A stretch of 64,000 bases of DNA from Delphinus delphis (GCF_949987515.2 NC_082696.1:59528447-59592446); one strand, 5' to 3'; shown: positions 22,926 through 34,899, numbered from the stretch's first letter. Program-made: numbers and translations. Notes: generated by a model not told the origin, from the sequence alone.

Positions 22926-23620
22926 TACATAGGTATATTGGTCAAGGGATGGGAGGACTAGGACAGGATGGATTAATGCAAGCAGATTCATCCTGACTTT
23001 AAAGGAGTTTCTCTCAATGCTTGAAAGCACTATGGAGCAGCAATATTCTTGAGAAGAGCCACGTGATTTAAGAAAGAAAAGGCATCTTAAATATCACCAA
23101 ACAAAATTCTTTTATTCTAAGGATAACACTAACTGTAGGAAAGATATCCTACCCAGAGTCTGAGCCCAGACTTGAATCTTCTGTTTCTGTCTCCCAATTC
23201 GGATCTCTGTTCTCTACAGTTCAGCACCTCTCCCTGGGCAGCACATATTATCACTTGAACTAGTTCTCTCTGCTCCTTAGATCATGATAGACAGAAAGCT
23301 GGTTTTGCAGTCTTCCTCCAATAAAAAATAATACTAAACTGAGAAAATGCTTTTACAGGAGGCACTAAGTGGAATCATCTTGGAAGAAAATCACTTGACT
23401 ACTTGTAGCCTCAGGCACTTGTGCCTCAGGTAAACCAAAACAGCCTTTTCTTTGTAATCATACTGCACCATTATCTAGTACAGGAGTTTTAGAGTATCTA
23501 GTAGAGGAGACTCAGTTTGTCTTGTGCCATGTCCCCCTTCTCAGATAGTGTTTTTAAATTCATGAAAGGAAATACATACATAGAAAACCAAATATATTAA
23601 AATTTTGATATCAAAAGTCT
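22926..23620. other. No recognised gene or repeat
   Basis: Nothing supported. The 'cctcaggcacttgtgcctcagg' near 23410 is a short near-palindrome. Confidence 0.4.
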
Positions 23621-23621
23621 T

Positions 23622-23750
23622 TTAACTGCTTTGAGATATGATTAACATACAAAAAGCTATAGATATTTAATGCATACAACTCAGTGTGTTTGGAAATAAG
23701 TATACACTCATGAAACCATCATCACTATGAATGCCATAAACTTATCTATT
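23622..23750 (+). mobile_element. Old L1 3' UTR fragment
   Basis: 'gagatatgattaacatacaa', 'taatgcatacaactcagtgt' and 'catgaaaccatcatcac' match the 3' UTR pattern of old L1M elements. Confidence 0.6.
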
Positions 23751-25179
23751 AAAAGATAAAATTTCATTCTTTATTACTTCATTAAATAACAGTATCTAGC
23801 AACAATTCTAATAACATTAATTTAAAATAGTAATGAAGGTAAATCACTTTTGAGTTATCCATAATAATTATAATATGAAAATATCAAAGATTTCTATTAA
23901 GGCTAAAGTCTTAAGTACTACAAACACCACTGTGGCTTTTTGCCAAATTTCATAAGTAAAGGAAATGCTAAGTATCATTACAGATTAGTGAAAATAAAGA
24001 TGCAATTTCTGTTCTCTGAGTTTTACACACATACCCATTGTGAATTCCACATTCTAAAATCCCCCTGATTCTAGGAAAAGTTGGTGTGATAAGGTGATTG
24101 GAAAAGAAAAATACTGGAGGTTTTATTTAAGTTTCTAGAATATTGACTCACACACAAAAAAGTAGAATTCCTATATCCCCCCCAAATCTCAACTGCTCAT
24201 GGCATAATGTCCTTGTTCCAAAAGTTACGTTTTATAGTCAACATTTAATAAGGGGTCTCATGAGACCAATGTTTGAAACAACTGAAATTTCTCTTAGAGG
24301 TAGAATCTTTGCACTCCATAGCTTCTAAATATCCAGAGGAAAGGGGAAGAAATGGGAGGGAGGAGTGTGAAAAATTGGGAATGAGTTGATTTTTTTTTTT
24401 AATCAGGCAGCACACGAAGGCAAGAAGGGTTTGAGGGTAATAAAGTCAATTAGTGGATCAAAGGATAAGAAGCCACATTTTGAAATAAAAGAGTGATAAT
24501 TTTAAGCAGTAAGAGAGAGATTAGAATAGAGAAGTGATAATGCTATGCAGTTTAGATAGATGTTGGAAAACTGAATAGTAAAAGGGGGCAAAAAAAACAC
24601 ACCTCTACAAAAACAGCTGCCTAAATCAATCATCCCTTTATTTGTGGATCCTCGTTACAGAGATTTTGATTCACTAGTTTATCTTTGTATACTGTTGTTA
24701 TCATTCGCTTTGTGGCTTTCAATCTTATTCCTCAATTAACTGACTTCTCTCAAATTGCTCTTTCTTCTTTATCATGCATAATAAACAACAATCCTAGTTT
24801 TCTTCCTCATCTACTTATTCTATTATTTTCCCCACATAGATTCCAAGTCAAATGTTACTTATAAATAATTTTATCCCCCAATTCCTAGTTGTTCATTAGC
24901 ACTCAGCCTCTTGTATGCACAGTGTCAGTTCACCGTGCAAAAGATAATAAAACATGTGGAAATTCCTCAAACTATGTAGAGCTACATATTCTTGACCTCT
25001 GGAATCTGTAGGTACCATCCAGCATCCAGCAAAACCTCACAGGAATGAGCCCAGGATAAGAAGGGATGCCCTCTGACCACTAGTACCTGAGAGACAAACT
25101 GTGGACTGTGGGCAAATCAACATTCTGGACTTCAGGTTCCTCACTTGCAGAATGGGAATAGAATCTAAATAATTCTTTA
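23751..25179. other. No recognised gene or repeat
   Basis: About 1.4 kb of AT-rich DNA with no frame above 61 codons and no family I can name. Confidence 0.4.
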
Positions 25180-25194
25180 GAATAAAGAGGTTAT

Positions 25195-25404
25195 GGGTTT
25201 TCCTGGTGGCGCACTGGTTGCGAGTCCGCCTGCTGATGCAGGGGACACAGGTTCGTGCCCCAGTCCAGGAGGATCCCACATGCCTCGGAGCGGCTGGGCC
25301 CGTGAGCCATGGCCGCTGAGATTGCGCGTCCGGAGCGCAACAGGAGAGGCCACAACAGTGAGAGGCCCGCGTACCGCCAAAAAAAAAAAAAAAAAAAAAA
25401 AAAA
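25195..25404 (+). mobile_element. CHR-type SINE, short form, with 15-bp target duplication
   Basis: 'tcctggtggcgcactggttg' through 'gcccgcgtaccgcc' plus an A-tail of about 26 bases. The perfect duplication 'gaataaagaggttat' lies at 25180-25194 and 25405-25419. Relative to the copy at 33888 it lacks about 9 bp after 'gcgcgtccggagc'. The perfect duplication and high CpG indicate a recent insertion. Overlapping frames on both strands are artefacts. Confidence 0.97.
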
Positions 25405-25444
25405 GAATAAAGAGGTTATAACTTATTACAATGACTACTTGTAT

Positions 25445-26628
25445 GCATTTCATATTTCTTCTATTTGGGCTTCATCAAGCTTCTTAGATCTGTGAGTTTA
25501 GTATATTTATAACATTTTTGATGATTATTCCTTCAAATATTTTTGAGCTCTATCATCTATTTTGGAGAGTCCAATTACATGTATATTAGACTACATGGTA
25601 TCATTGCCCCTTTTGTCATTAATATTCTGCTCTTTTTTTCAGTCTTTTTCCTCTCTGTGTTTCACTTTAGATGGCTTGTATTGCTGTGTTTTCAAGCAAT
25701 AGATCTTTCTTCTCTAGTGTCTAATCTACTGTTAATTCCTGCCAGAGTGTTTTTCATTTCAGATGTTATATTTTTCATCTAGAAGTTTGGGTCTTTTTTA
25801 TATCATCCTTTTCTCTACTTGTCATGTTCATGCTTTTCTTTCCCTTTTTAAACATATAGATTTTATTTATAATAACTGTTTTAAAACCCTTGTCTGCTAA
25901 TTTTACCATCTCTATCATTTCTCAGTCTGTTTCTGTTGGTTAATTTTCTCCCAGTTATAGGTCATCATTACCTATTTCTTTGCATGCTTGATAATTTTCC
26001 ACTAGAAGTGAGACATGTTACTTTTTACTTTTCTGGGCTCTCGATTTTACTGTATTCCTTTAAATATAGTTGAGCTTTGTTCTAGGACACAATTAAATTG
26101 TTTAGAATCAGTTTGATTCTTTGAGTCTTGCTTTTCAGCTTTGTTTAGTATGGGTTCTGGGAAGCCATTAGTTTAGGGCCAATTTGGATCCACTATTAAG
26201 GCCATACCATTGTGAGGACTCTACTCAACGCCTCACATGTTAGGGTTCTTTCCATTCAGGCTGTAAGAGATGCAAAACTGTTCCCAGACTTATGTGAGCT
26301 CTCAAGATTGTTCTGCCTGCTCCTTCCTAGTGGTTCCTTCTCTGGTTTCAGGTAGTATTCTTACCTACCTGCATAGATCAGTACCCACCAAAGACTGAGG
26401 GGGATCTCTCAGTACATTTCCTCCTCTGTTGTATTTTGCCCAACTATTTCTGGCTGTCTTGGGCTCCCCAACTCTTGCTGAGCTGTCTCCTCAACTCAGC
26501 AAGACAAGCAGGTTCTGTTTGGATTGACCTTACCTGGTCTGCATCCTGAAAATGGCCTCCAATCAATAAGCTGGGAAAATCACAGGGTTCTCTTCAATGT
26601 TTCCCTTCTCTCAAGAATCATTAACCTG
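25445..26628 (-). mobile_element. Ancient L1/HAL1-like remnant (ORF1 region)
   Basis: Plus-strand landmarks 'gatgattattccttcaaata', 'gagagtccaattacatgtat', 'gagtgtttttcatttcagat' and 'acccttgtctgctaatttta' match, in order, the reversed ORF1 and neighbouring sequence of old L1M or HAL1 elements. HAL1 is an L1 derivative with ORF1 only. I cannot separate the two by eye. No frame survives. Confidence 0.55.
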
Positions 26629-26984
26629 GAGCTTCCCTGGTGGCACAGTGGTTAAGAATCCACCTGCCAATGCAGGGGACATGGGTTCGAGCCCTGGTCC
26701 GGGAAGATCCCACATGCCATGGAGCAACTAAGTCCGTGAGCCACAACTACTGAGACTCTAGAGCCTGCGAGCCACAACTACTGAACCTGCGTGCCACAAC
26801 TACTGAACCTGCGTGCCACAACTACTGAAGTCTACGTGCCTAGAGCCCATGCTCCACAACAAGAGAAGCCACCGTAATGAGAAGCCCCTGCACTGCAACG
26901 AAGAGTAGCCCCTGCTCTCCACAACTAGAGAAAGCCCAGGCACAGCAATGAAGACCCAATGCAGCCAAAAAAAAAAAAAAAAAA
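26629..26984 (+). mobile_element. CHR-type SINE, long form, with expanded internal repeat
   Basis: 'gagcttccctggtggcacag' through 'cccaatgcagcc' and an A-tail. The target duplication 'aatcattaacctg' (26616-26628) and 'aatcattatcctg' (26985-26997) matches at 12 of 13 bases. A perfect Pol III B-box ggttcgagcc is present near 26685. The middle holds tandem 22-bp units (26764-26829). Confidence 0.95.
26764..26829. repeat. Three tandem 22-bp units inside the SINE
   Basis: The unit begins 'cctgcgtgccacaactact' and starts at 26764, 26786 and 26808. The first copy differs by one base (cgagcc for cgtgcc). A partial earlier copy ('gtgagccacaactactga') precedes it. Confidence 0.97.
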
Positions 26985-26997
26985 AATCATTATCCTG

Positions 26998-27694
26998 TGC
27001 TGCCTGTTGTCCAAAATTTGAAAACCATTGTTTCATGTATTTTGTCCAATTTTTAGGTTAAGATGAAAGGGTAAACCTATTGCCTGTCACTGTATTTTTG
27101 GAAATTGAAATCCTGACTTCTATGCCCAGCATTCCATTTGAATGCTGAATAAAATAGTTCTTTCTCTGAATTTCTAACAAAACTAAAACAAAACAACCCA
27201 ACATATATCCTAAATCCCAATATTTTTTAAAAAAAATAAGGTAGTAGCAACAGAAATGCAAAGGAATGAAATACAATGCTGGCATTGGGAGACAGAAGAT
27301 CTACTCCTGGGCTTTAACTAGGATAAGGTATTTGGGGGAAACTAATCTGGTTTAAATCCACATTTGATATATTTTAAAGTGAGATTTCACTGTATGATTA
27401 AGCATACCAACTGGAAAGTAACACTTTAAGGTGTTCATTTTTCTTAAAATGATGAGATATTTAGAGACAGCACTGCTAAATATTTTCTTAGTTCTGGGTG
27501 TTTATAAGAGTCAATAAAGTTGGTCCATTCCCTCTGTATAAGTGTAACAAATATCAGGCAAACACAAACACATGAGTTTGTATATTGGTAAAACTCCGTA
27601 CAGCAAAATGGAGTTTTGAAAGTAGGCTTTGTACTATAACCTGCTATAGCCACATCACCAAAATTCAGTATAACACAGAGATTACAATTCTGGT
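26998..27694. other. No recognised gene or repeat
   Basis: Nothing supported beyond short chance frames. Confidence 0.4.
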
Positions 27695-27880
27695 GTAGGG
27701 CTAATGGTTTTAAAGCCCACTGCTATCTCTTACAACTGTGTTATAATGGGCAAGTTGCTTCTCTGAGCCTGTTTCACTATATACAAAATGGGGACAGTAG
27801 CATTATTTGGCGGAGGATTAAATACGATCTTGTATGGAATCTGAACTTTATACAGTATCAGCCATATATTATTGTCAGCT
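27695..27880 (+). mobile_element. MIR SINE
   Basis: 'aatgggcaagttgcttctct', 'gagcctgtttcactatatac' and 'aaaatggggacagtagca' match the MIR core and 3' part. Confidence 0.85.
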
Positions 27881-28212
27881 TTCACTCTCTCTCATAAAGT
27901 CTCACCAAAGCCATCTTTTTTTTATCTTCTACTCCTGATTTTACAAGATGAGGTCAGAAATTCAAATTATGACAACAGACAACATAAATTTTCTTTCCTT
28001 AAGAGGAAATTATATTATTTGTAAAAAATATTGTTTTGAATAGAAAATCAATACTTCATAATGAATCAGCTTCTGCAGTGTTCAGATTATACTTACCTTT
28101 TCATATAATATATGTGACAATAACAAAAAGAATTCCCATAAGAATCTTTCTCAATTTCCATAACAGTTACAGAAACACCACTTAATAGGTAAATTTTAGA
28201 AAGGAGTAGTAT

Positions 28213-29412
28213 ATATTTTCTTTTTTTACAAAAACTATAATTTATTTTACCAAGGAAAACGTCTAGGAGTCACATTGGTGGACCCAGGAGAGGCCCTGGC
28301 CTGGAAAGGCCATGCACGGCCGTCCACGGTGGGGAGGGCGGCACCCGAGCCCATGGCCACACTTGGGGAAGAGCCAGAGGAGGCCCAGGCCATGCCTGCA
28401 GAGGAGCTGCCCCATGCTGACCCCGAGGAAGGGCCAGGACACAAAGCCCTGCTTGCTGCAAATGGGACACCTTGAGTGCTGGTTCCCTGGGCTGACAGCT
28501 GCCCTCTCACATGTACTCCCCACAGTCTGAGATGATGACTTTCTGCTTGGATTTCCCGTCCTTGCTGCCCTGGGCCTCAATCGGCCACAAGACGTCCAGG
28601 CCTTCCGTGACCTCCCCAAATACCACGTGCTTGCCGTCCAGCCAATCCATCTTGTCACATGTCAGGAAGAACTGGGAACCGTTGGTGTTTGGGCCTGAGT
28701 TGGCCATGGAGAGCAGGCCTGGTCCCGTGTGTTTGAGAATAAAGTTTTCATCGTCAAACTTCCTCCCGTAGGTGGACTTGCCCCAGTGCCCTTGTGGTTG
28801 GTGAAATCGCAGCCCTGGCACATGAACTGGGGGATGATATGGTGGAAGCTGCTGCCCTTGAAGCCAAAGCCCTTCTCGTGGGTGCACGGGCAGTGGAAAT
28901 TCTCTGCTGTCATGGGAACGACGCCTGAACCCAGGAGCATCTGGATTCAGCCTGCTGGCTTGTTCTCAGTCTTGATGTCCATGTACACCTGAGGGTTTGA
29001 CTGGGCTTTTTTTACAGCGGGCTCTCCCTCCTGGGTTTCCACTTTGGGAGGCTCTGTCCCTTCTTCTTTATTCTCCTCAAGAGTCTTCCCAGAAAACTTC
29101 TTCAACCAGCCATCCTCGGACCAAACTGGTCTGGAAGAGCCTTCCTTAATCCTTATGGGTTTTGCCAAATTGACACGAATTGTCCATATAAACAGCTCAG
29201 GTTCATTCATGCTGTCTACAGCTGCTGCAGCATCCTCTGCCAACTCAAATGCAACAAAAGCAAATCCTCGGTGCTTTTCTGTTTCCTAATCCAGGGGAAT
29301 CTGGATATCTGTGCTGTCTCCAAAAGGGATAAAAGCAGCATGAAGAACTTTGTCATCCACCTCCTCTGCAAGTCCGCAACACTCGCTTGGTAGTGGCCAT
29401 CTTGCTCTCACC
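28213..29412 (-). pseudogene. PPIE: PPIE (cyclophilin E) processed pseudogene
   Basis: PPIE is a nuclear, spliceosome-associated peptidyl-prolyl isomerase with an N-terminal RRM and a C-terminal cyclophilin domain, normally about 301 residues. This is an intronless mRNA copy. A short 5' UTR precedes ATG at 29400 (MATTKRVL), then come the RRM part ([26 protein letters not shown]), the linker ([20 protein letters not shown]) and the cyclophilin part ([37 protein letters not shown], stop at 28507). The 3' UTR ends with AATAAA (28241-28246) and a decayed A-tail. Lesions: about 8 bp deleted near 29377, TAG at 29286-29288, TGA from a CpG at 28947-28949, and a 1-bp deletion near 28782. The catalytic Arg of the FHRIIP motif is His (codon 28839-28841). 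Target duplications aaggagtagtat (28201-28212) and aaggagtaatat (29413-29424) match at 11 of 12. It is an L1-mediated retrocopy and non-coding. Confidence 0.96.
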
Positions 29413-29424
29413 AAGGAGTAATAT

Positions 29425-30845
29425 TTTAAAGGAGGTTTTTGACAGTTTTGTCAATGTATTTATGTCATCTTCTGTCATGATAGTGGGTCTACAAAATTAT
29501 TTTATAATTATTTTATGATAAAACAGCATGCTTATAATCTAGTGTATGCCTTCATTATTTGTAAAATCTTCCCATTATATGTAGGTTTAAAAACAAAAAA
29601 CTTCTTGTCACTTATTTTTAACTAAGAGACACATTAAATACCAGCTTTCTTGAACATAGGAAAAATGTAAAAATATAGTCGGGGAACACTGAAGAGAATG
29701 ATAAAAAAAAATTTAGGAGAAATGAAATTTTATTTAAGCTCTTAAAATTTGATCCAAATACAGATCACTATAAATAGCAATTATTTAATTATGTAAGAAT
29801 AATTATTACATAGGATCTCAAAGTAAATAATTTTGCTCCTACCATAAAATATTATTTGTCTCTAGATTTCAGTACTTAGAATCAAAGTCCACAGATCAGC
29901 AGGTTAAGAAAACACATGCTGTATATATTTACAGCTATAACTTGCATTACAAGAGAATTAAAAAGAAATGAGGCTATAAAGGAAAGACTTTTATGGATGA
30001 ATCTCTTCTAAGTGATATATGTGATACAAATGATTAGCATTAACTGATCTTCTTGAAGAATGTACTGGTATAATTCATTATAATGGCTTTGAAGTGCAAT
30101 TAGTGAACTATAGTGTAAATGACACTGCTGTTCATAGTCCTACCCATAAGAGTAATTATATTTTGAAAACTACTTAGTGAAAAATTGATTGAATGAGTCC
30201 TGTGGGCATAGATAATTGAGATAAAAATATGTAAACAAAATGCCTATTAATAGGCTTTATGGCACATTTATATATTTACATGGTTTACTAATGCAATATT
30301 TTATAAATGGAATTTTTTAACTTTTCTTTTTAAGTAGATTTCTAACATAGAAAAACTGGATTTATATATTTCATTTAATAAAGCTAAACTATTTCTCTAA
30401 ATACGATGTAATCATGTTTTTAACTGGATGAAAAAAGAGCAAATGTCCTATTATAATGACAAAGTAAGCAAGAAATAAAATATCAAATTTCAAGTCTTCT
30501 TAAGAAATAGGATAATCCTATTTATATTTTTATACTCCAAGTAAAAGGAAAATCATAGTAGGTGACACTATATCATAACCAAGAGTCCACAAAATATAAA
30601 TCAAAATTATTCTATATCTATAGGATATAAAATAATAACTCAAAAATATTTTCATTGTTTATTTAGGTACTACACTATCATATTGGTAAAAATACATGTT
30701 ATGAATTAATTCTTAATCTAAAGGTTTATCGTTCTAATATCAAAAAGACATATAAATATATATGTACCCTATATTCCATATTTACAAAGGTATAATTTTA
30801 CATATGTATATGTAGATACACACACACACAGGAGTACTAGACTGA
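29425..30845. other. Very AT-rich DNA, nothing recognised
   Basis: No frames, tails or family motifs. A short CA run lies near 30815-30831. Confidence 0.4.
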
Positions 30846-30849
30846 GAGA

Positions 30850-30990
30850 TTATAGGTTTGATTTCTAGCTCATAGAGATTAATGGTTTAAGTTTCAGCTT
30901 TATATCTAGGTAGTAGACAACTGAGGACCTGAGATGACTCTTTTGTAAAATGAACATATTGCACTGTATGAAATCTAATTCTAAAGTTCC
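30850..30990 (+). mobile_element. Possible MIR fragment
   Basis: 'ggtttgatttctagctcata' and 'cttttgtaaaatgaacatat' resemble MIR. Weak. Confidence 0.4.
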
Positions 30991-31059
30991 ATGAGACAGG
31001 ACTCTGTGGGTGAAACTTAGAAATTAGCCAGACTTACTCTTATTCATATTCCATATATC

Positions 31060-31225
31060 TTATTAGTCAGCCCTGAGCTAATTTGATGAGCTGCAGTTTT
31101 CTCAGTTGTTAATGGGAATATGATCATTTCTACCCCATGGAGTTATTGTGAAGATCATGTGAGACAAATTTGAAATTAACAGATATTGTTCTTGGCCCAC
31201 AGAAACTATTCAATTTCAGCTATTG
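31060..31225 (+). mobile_element. MIR SINE
   Basis: 'ttctcagttgttaatgggaa', 'accccatggagttattgtga' and 'ttgttcttggcccacagaaa' follow MIR order. Confidence 0.7.
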
Positions 31226-31249
31226 TAGTTGTCTGTAAACTCTAGCTTA

Positions 31250-31600
31250 GACTAAATTATGCTGAAGTAACAAAAAAAGCCCAAATTTCAATAACTTAAA
31301 ACAACAAATGTTTATTTTTGCTCACATTATCATTTGTGGGTTGGCTACAGCTCTGCTCAATATCTTCTTCATTGAAGAACCCACACTGAAGGAACAACTG
31401 CTAATTGAAACATGTGGTCTCACTTAGAGGGAAAAGAGTAATACACAGCTGCAAAATGGCTCTTAAAGCTTTCGTTAGGAAGGAAGTGATTCACATCATT
31501 TTCAACACAATACATCGACCAAAGCCAATCTCATGCTAAGCCTGACATCAATGGGATAGAAAAGTATAATTCTCTAGCAGGGAGGGGCCAGTTGGAAAGG
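31250..31600 (+). mobile_element. Interspersed repeat, family not named (copy 1 of 2)
   Basis: 'actaaattatgctgaagtaa', 'caataacttaaaacaacaaa' and 'tgtttatttttgctcaca' match a common mammalian repeat whose 5' part reads like 'gctgtgtaacaaattacc ... cttaaaacaacaa'. A related copy is at 33305. I do not trust my recall of its name. Confidence 0.5.
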
Positions 31601-32220
31601 GCAGTAGATAATTTTGAGAATATACAACCTATTATAAAGTCCTTCAGTCCTTTTGAATCCAATTACCCCTGCGGCCATCTGCTCTGTAGAAATATGTGTG
31701 ATGCATCTCTGTTTCCACTCATATATACTTACATACCAATATGCAGTAAATGTACATTTTATGTATATTTACATAAAATGTACACCTTTCTTGTAACCTT
31801 AACTCTGAAAATTAAATAGGTTCATATGCCTAAGGACCAAAAACAAGCAGAACTTAAAGACTGATTATCATGACATCATGCATGGATGGCTAACATTTAT
31901 TTGCTTCGCAACTATTTGGAAATGGGAAAGAACCAACAGGTTTTACAGCAAAATCTTGATTAATAAAATCTAGTTGTTACTCTCAATTAAATATGTGTGT
32001 ATGTATTTATTTGTATGCTGCCATTTGTTTATATTTTACTATGCTACCCTGCATGGCTTTGACTTTCAGGAAATATATAAAATGAAGCCAACAACAAGAT
32101 GGCTTCATGTCACATCTTAGTGCTTTTTGTAAGCCAGTCAAAGGCCCTTCATCTTGCCTGCACTACTGTTGATATCAAAATGCTTAAATTCTGTGACATT
32201 GGTACAAGTTATGGTTTAGA
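31601..32220. other. No recognised gene or repeat
   Basis: Short chance frames only. Confidence 0.4.
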
Positions 32221-32221
32221 G

Positions 32222-32325
32222 TATTTTACCACCACATTCCTAGTACCTGGGACAGTATGCGGCAGGAGGAAGATACTCAACAGTGTTGATGAGTAAATGA
32301 ATAAGTAACTGAATAGATATTTTAT
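32222..32325 (+). mobile_element. L2 LINE 3' end
   Basis: 'cctagtacctgggacagtat', then 'gaagatactcaacagtgttg' and 'atgagtaaatgaataag', is the L2 terminal pattern. Confidence 0.65.
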
Positions 32326-32964
32326 TGGCTGCTATGATTAACATATTTTTTATCTTAGTTCCTAAAAGGACCTTTAATTAGTTATATTGCAATCTAAAGA
32401 AAAAGCCATTTAAAGACGTATAAAATGCTTATTTCAGCAATAAAGTGAAAACCAAATATCTTGGCATCTCAAAAGTACAATGTACAAAAGTTTTGCTGCA
32501 TTATTTGTGAAAGAAAAAGAGTCAGAATTTCTTGTAACAGTTTCTCTGTTGATCTGAAGAAGTGTCTGGTATAGAAGGGAAAGAGCAGATGAGTCCTTCA
32601 AAAAAAAAAATGTTAAGTTTTTGATGAATATTGTGAATAGGTATTAACCATTTTGTCTTTTTTTCTTCTATTGATAATCCATGACTTTGATTTTCACACA
32701 GTAAAGTTTCCTTAACAGATAATACCCTCTTCGTGGTTTTATTTAAAAACCAATCTTTTAAATAATCACATGGTGTCTCATTATATTAAACATCAATGGA
32801 TCAAATCTCTTCATCATAAAGCAAAAAGTCTTCATGATCAAAAAACTGTAAGAATGTATTCAGTGGCTACTGCTTTCACATCTACCCCTTGATTCCCCAT
32901 ATGTACTGGCATTCTACAAAACCTAAGAATACAGGATAGTCTCCATATACTATTAATAAAACAG
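32326..32964. other. No recognised gene or repeat
   Basis: AT-rich, no support for any feature. Confidence 0.4.
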
Positions 32965-32965
32965 T

Positions 32966-33160
32966 CATCATTTACTGAGCATCTGATATTAACTTTGTAC
33001 TATGCTAAACATTTTTTGTTGGCTAACTCAGGCCATCCTTAGAATAATCCTAAAAAAATAGACGGTATTTTTACCATTTTATAGGCAGTGAAATTGAGGC
33101 TCAGAGAGAATATATCTACCAAATAGTGGCAGAGTGAGGATTCAAACTCATCTTTTTAGG
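32966..33160 (-). mobile_element. MIR SINE
   Basis: 'catttactgagcatctgata', 'accattttataggcagtgaa', 'attgaggctcagagagaata' and 'gtggcagagtgaggattcaa' are the reverse complement of MIR. Confidence 0.88.
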
Positions 33161-33304
33161 TATAGATACTGAAGCAGGTGTGTTTTCTATAGTTGTATAT
33201 GTGCCTGGTATACCTTGGAAATTTTCAATCTAATAAATCTTTCGTGCTAAATTAAAAGCCACTTTCCTTTGAAGCAAAGTCTCTGCCTTAAGATTAAATG
33301 AGAA

Positions 33305-33790
33305 AAAAATCTGTATTGCTTATCTATTGCTATATGACAAATTACCACAAACTTATTGGCTTTTTAAAAAACCACATTTATTATCTCACAATTTCTGGGG
33401 GTCTACAGTCTGGGAATGGCTTAACCGAGTCCTCTGTTCAGTCTCACAGGATGTTGGCCAAGCCTGTGTTCTCATCTGAAAACTAGTCTGGAGAAGAATC
33501 TCCTTCCCTGATTACATGGTTTGGGGCAGCATTCAGTTCCCTGCAGTTGTAGTACTGAGAGTTTCATTTTCTTGTTGGCTGTCAGTTGGAGGCTGCCATC
33601 AGCTCTAAGAAGCCACCTGCAGTACCTTGCCAAGTGAGATTTCTCAACATGAGTGCTTGCTTCCCAACAACCAGCCAATAATAGCAAGATTTCCTATGCA
33701 CCCAGGAGGCATTTTACATACTCTACTGCCTTTCTCAGAGTCCACTTGTCTCCAATGACACATTGTAAGGTCCCAGTAAGAGACCATAGT
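33305..33790 (+). mobile_element. Interspersed repeat, family not named (copy 2 of 2)
   Basis: 'ctattgctatatgacaaatt', 'accacaaacttattggc', 'ttattatctcacaatttctg' and 'ggcttaaccgagtcctctgt' match the same common mammalian repeat as 31250, but longer. Frames across it are chance. Confidence 0.55.
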
Positions 33791-33887
33791 GGATACCACC
33801 ACTCAGGCATCTTCAAGTAGTGACCACAAAGTGCTTGGGAGAGAATGGTCATGGTCAAAAAAGAAAAGTTTAAAAAAGAAATTCTTG

Positions 33888-34093
33888 GGCTTCCCTGGTG
33901 GCACAGTGTTTGAGAGTCCGCCTGCCAATGCAGGGGACATGGGTTCGTGCCCCGGTCCTGGAAGATCCCACATGCCACAGAGCGGCTAGGCCTGTGAGCC
34001 ATGGTCGTTGAGCCTGCGCGTCCGGAGCCTGTGCTCTGCAACGGGATAGGCCACAACAGTGAGAGGCCCACATACCGCAAAAAAAAATTTTTA
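33888..34093 (+). mobile_element. CHR-type SINE, short form, with 16-bp target duplication
   Basis: 'ggcttccctggtggcacagt' through 'gcccacataccgc' plus an A/T-rich tail. The perfect duplication 'aaaaaagaaattcttg' is at 33872-33887 and 34094-34109. It starts at a TTT/AAAA site, as L1 endonuclease prefers. Confidence 0.97.
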
Positions 34094-34229
34094 AAAAAAG
34101 AAATTCTTGTATGGTTTATGGGAGTATATCAAGCTTCAGTGGTATGGTAAAAGATAGGGTTTTTTTGTTTGGAACATTAAACATTGGTTCCCTTCCCTAT
34201 ACAGAAGGCAGCTGTGTATCTAAAAGGCT

Positions 34230-34340
34230 AATATTTATTTAGAACCTACTGTGAACCAACATTCACTACTTTCACAAATGTCATCTCATTCAAATATTTA
34301 TTTCTATAATTCTCCAACACTGTGAAATAAACATTATTAA
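34230..34340 (-). mobile_element. Probable MIR fragment
   Basis: 'acctactgtgaaccaacatt' and 'aatgtcatctcattcaaata' resemble reversed MIR. Diverged. Confidence 0.5.
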
Positions 34341-34582
34341 CCATAAATGAGAGTTGAAAATATGATCAGAGAGGAACCCCTCGATAGCAATTGGATATAA
34401 GTTACAGAAGCAGAAATTGTATTTTATAGTTATTGTGTTCCTAGAAACCTACAAGGTATTCCTATCTAAGAAAGTATTCATGTTTCAATTAATAAATGAT
34501 TTCTTAGAAGGGAAATTTTTACTTTTTTAATGGTTTAAATGAGGTAGAGATAATACATATAAAATAATAATAATGATAACAT

Positions 34583-34795
34583 GCATTTGACATTTACTAA
34601 GCATCAGGCACTGTTAGAAATAAATTACCTCGTTTATTCTGCACAGTCTACTGAGATATAAACTATTATTATGTCCATTTTATAGATAAACAAACCAAAG
34701 ACTGAAGAGGTTAAGTAATTTGTCAAAGTCACACGGGGGCCAAGCCAAGATCTGAATCCAGGAAATCTTAGTCCTTGATTCCAAGGGCCCCTGAG
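34583..34795 (-). mobile_element. MIR SINE
   Basis: 'catttactaagcatcaggca', 'ttatgtccattttatagata', 'agaggttaagtaatttgtca' and 'gatctgaatccaggaaatct' are the reverse complement of MIR. Confidence 0.9.
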
Positions 34796-34829
34796 GGCCA
34801 ATTCACTTTCTTCTTCAAATACCATTTGC

Positions 34830-34839
34830 TATATATATG

Positions 34840-34898
<59 letters not shown>
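34830..34898. repeat. (TA)n-(TG)n microsatellite
   Basis: About 15 TA units then about 18 TG units, a tract prone to Z-DNA and cruciform formation. Confidence 0.97.

Positions 34899-34899
<1 letters not shown>

Noticed and set aside
26629..26984. Functional tRNA gene from the tRNA-like head of the SINE
   Set aside because: The B-box is good, but the sequence does not fold as a full tRNA cloverleaf and is joined to the SINE body and A-tail.
28275..28992. Plus-strand frames opposite the PPIE copy
   Set aside because: They are antisense shadows of the retropseudogene, with no independent coding signal.
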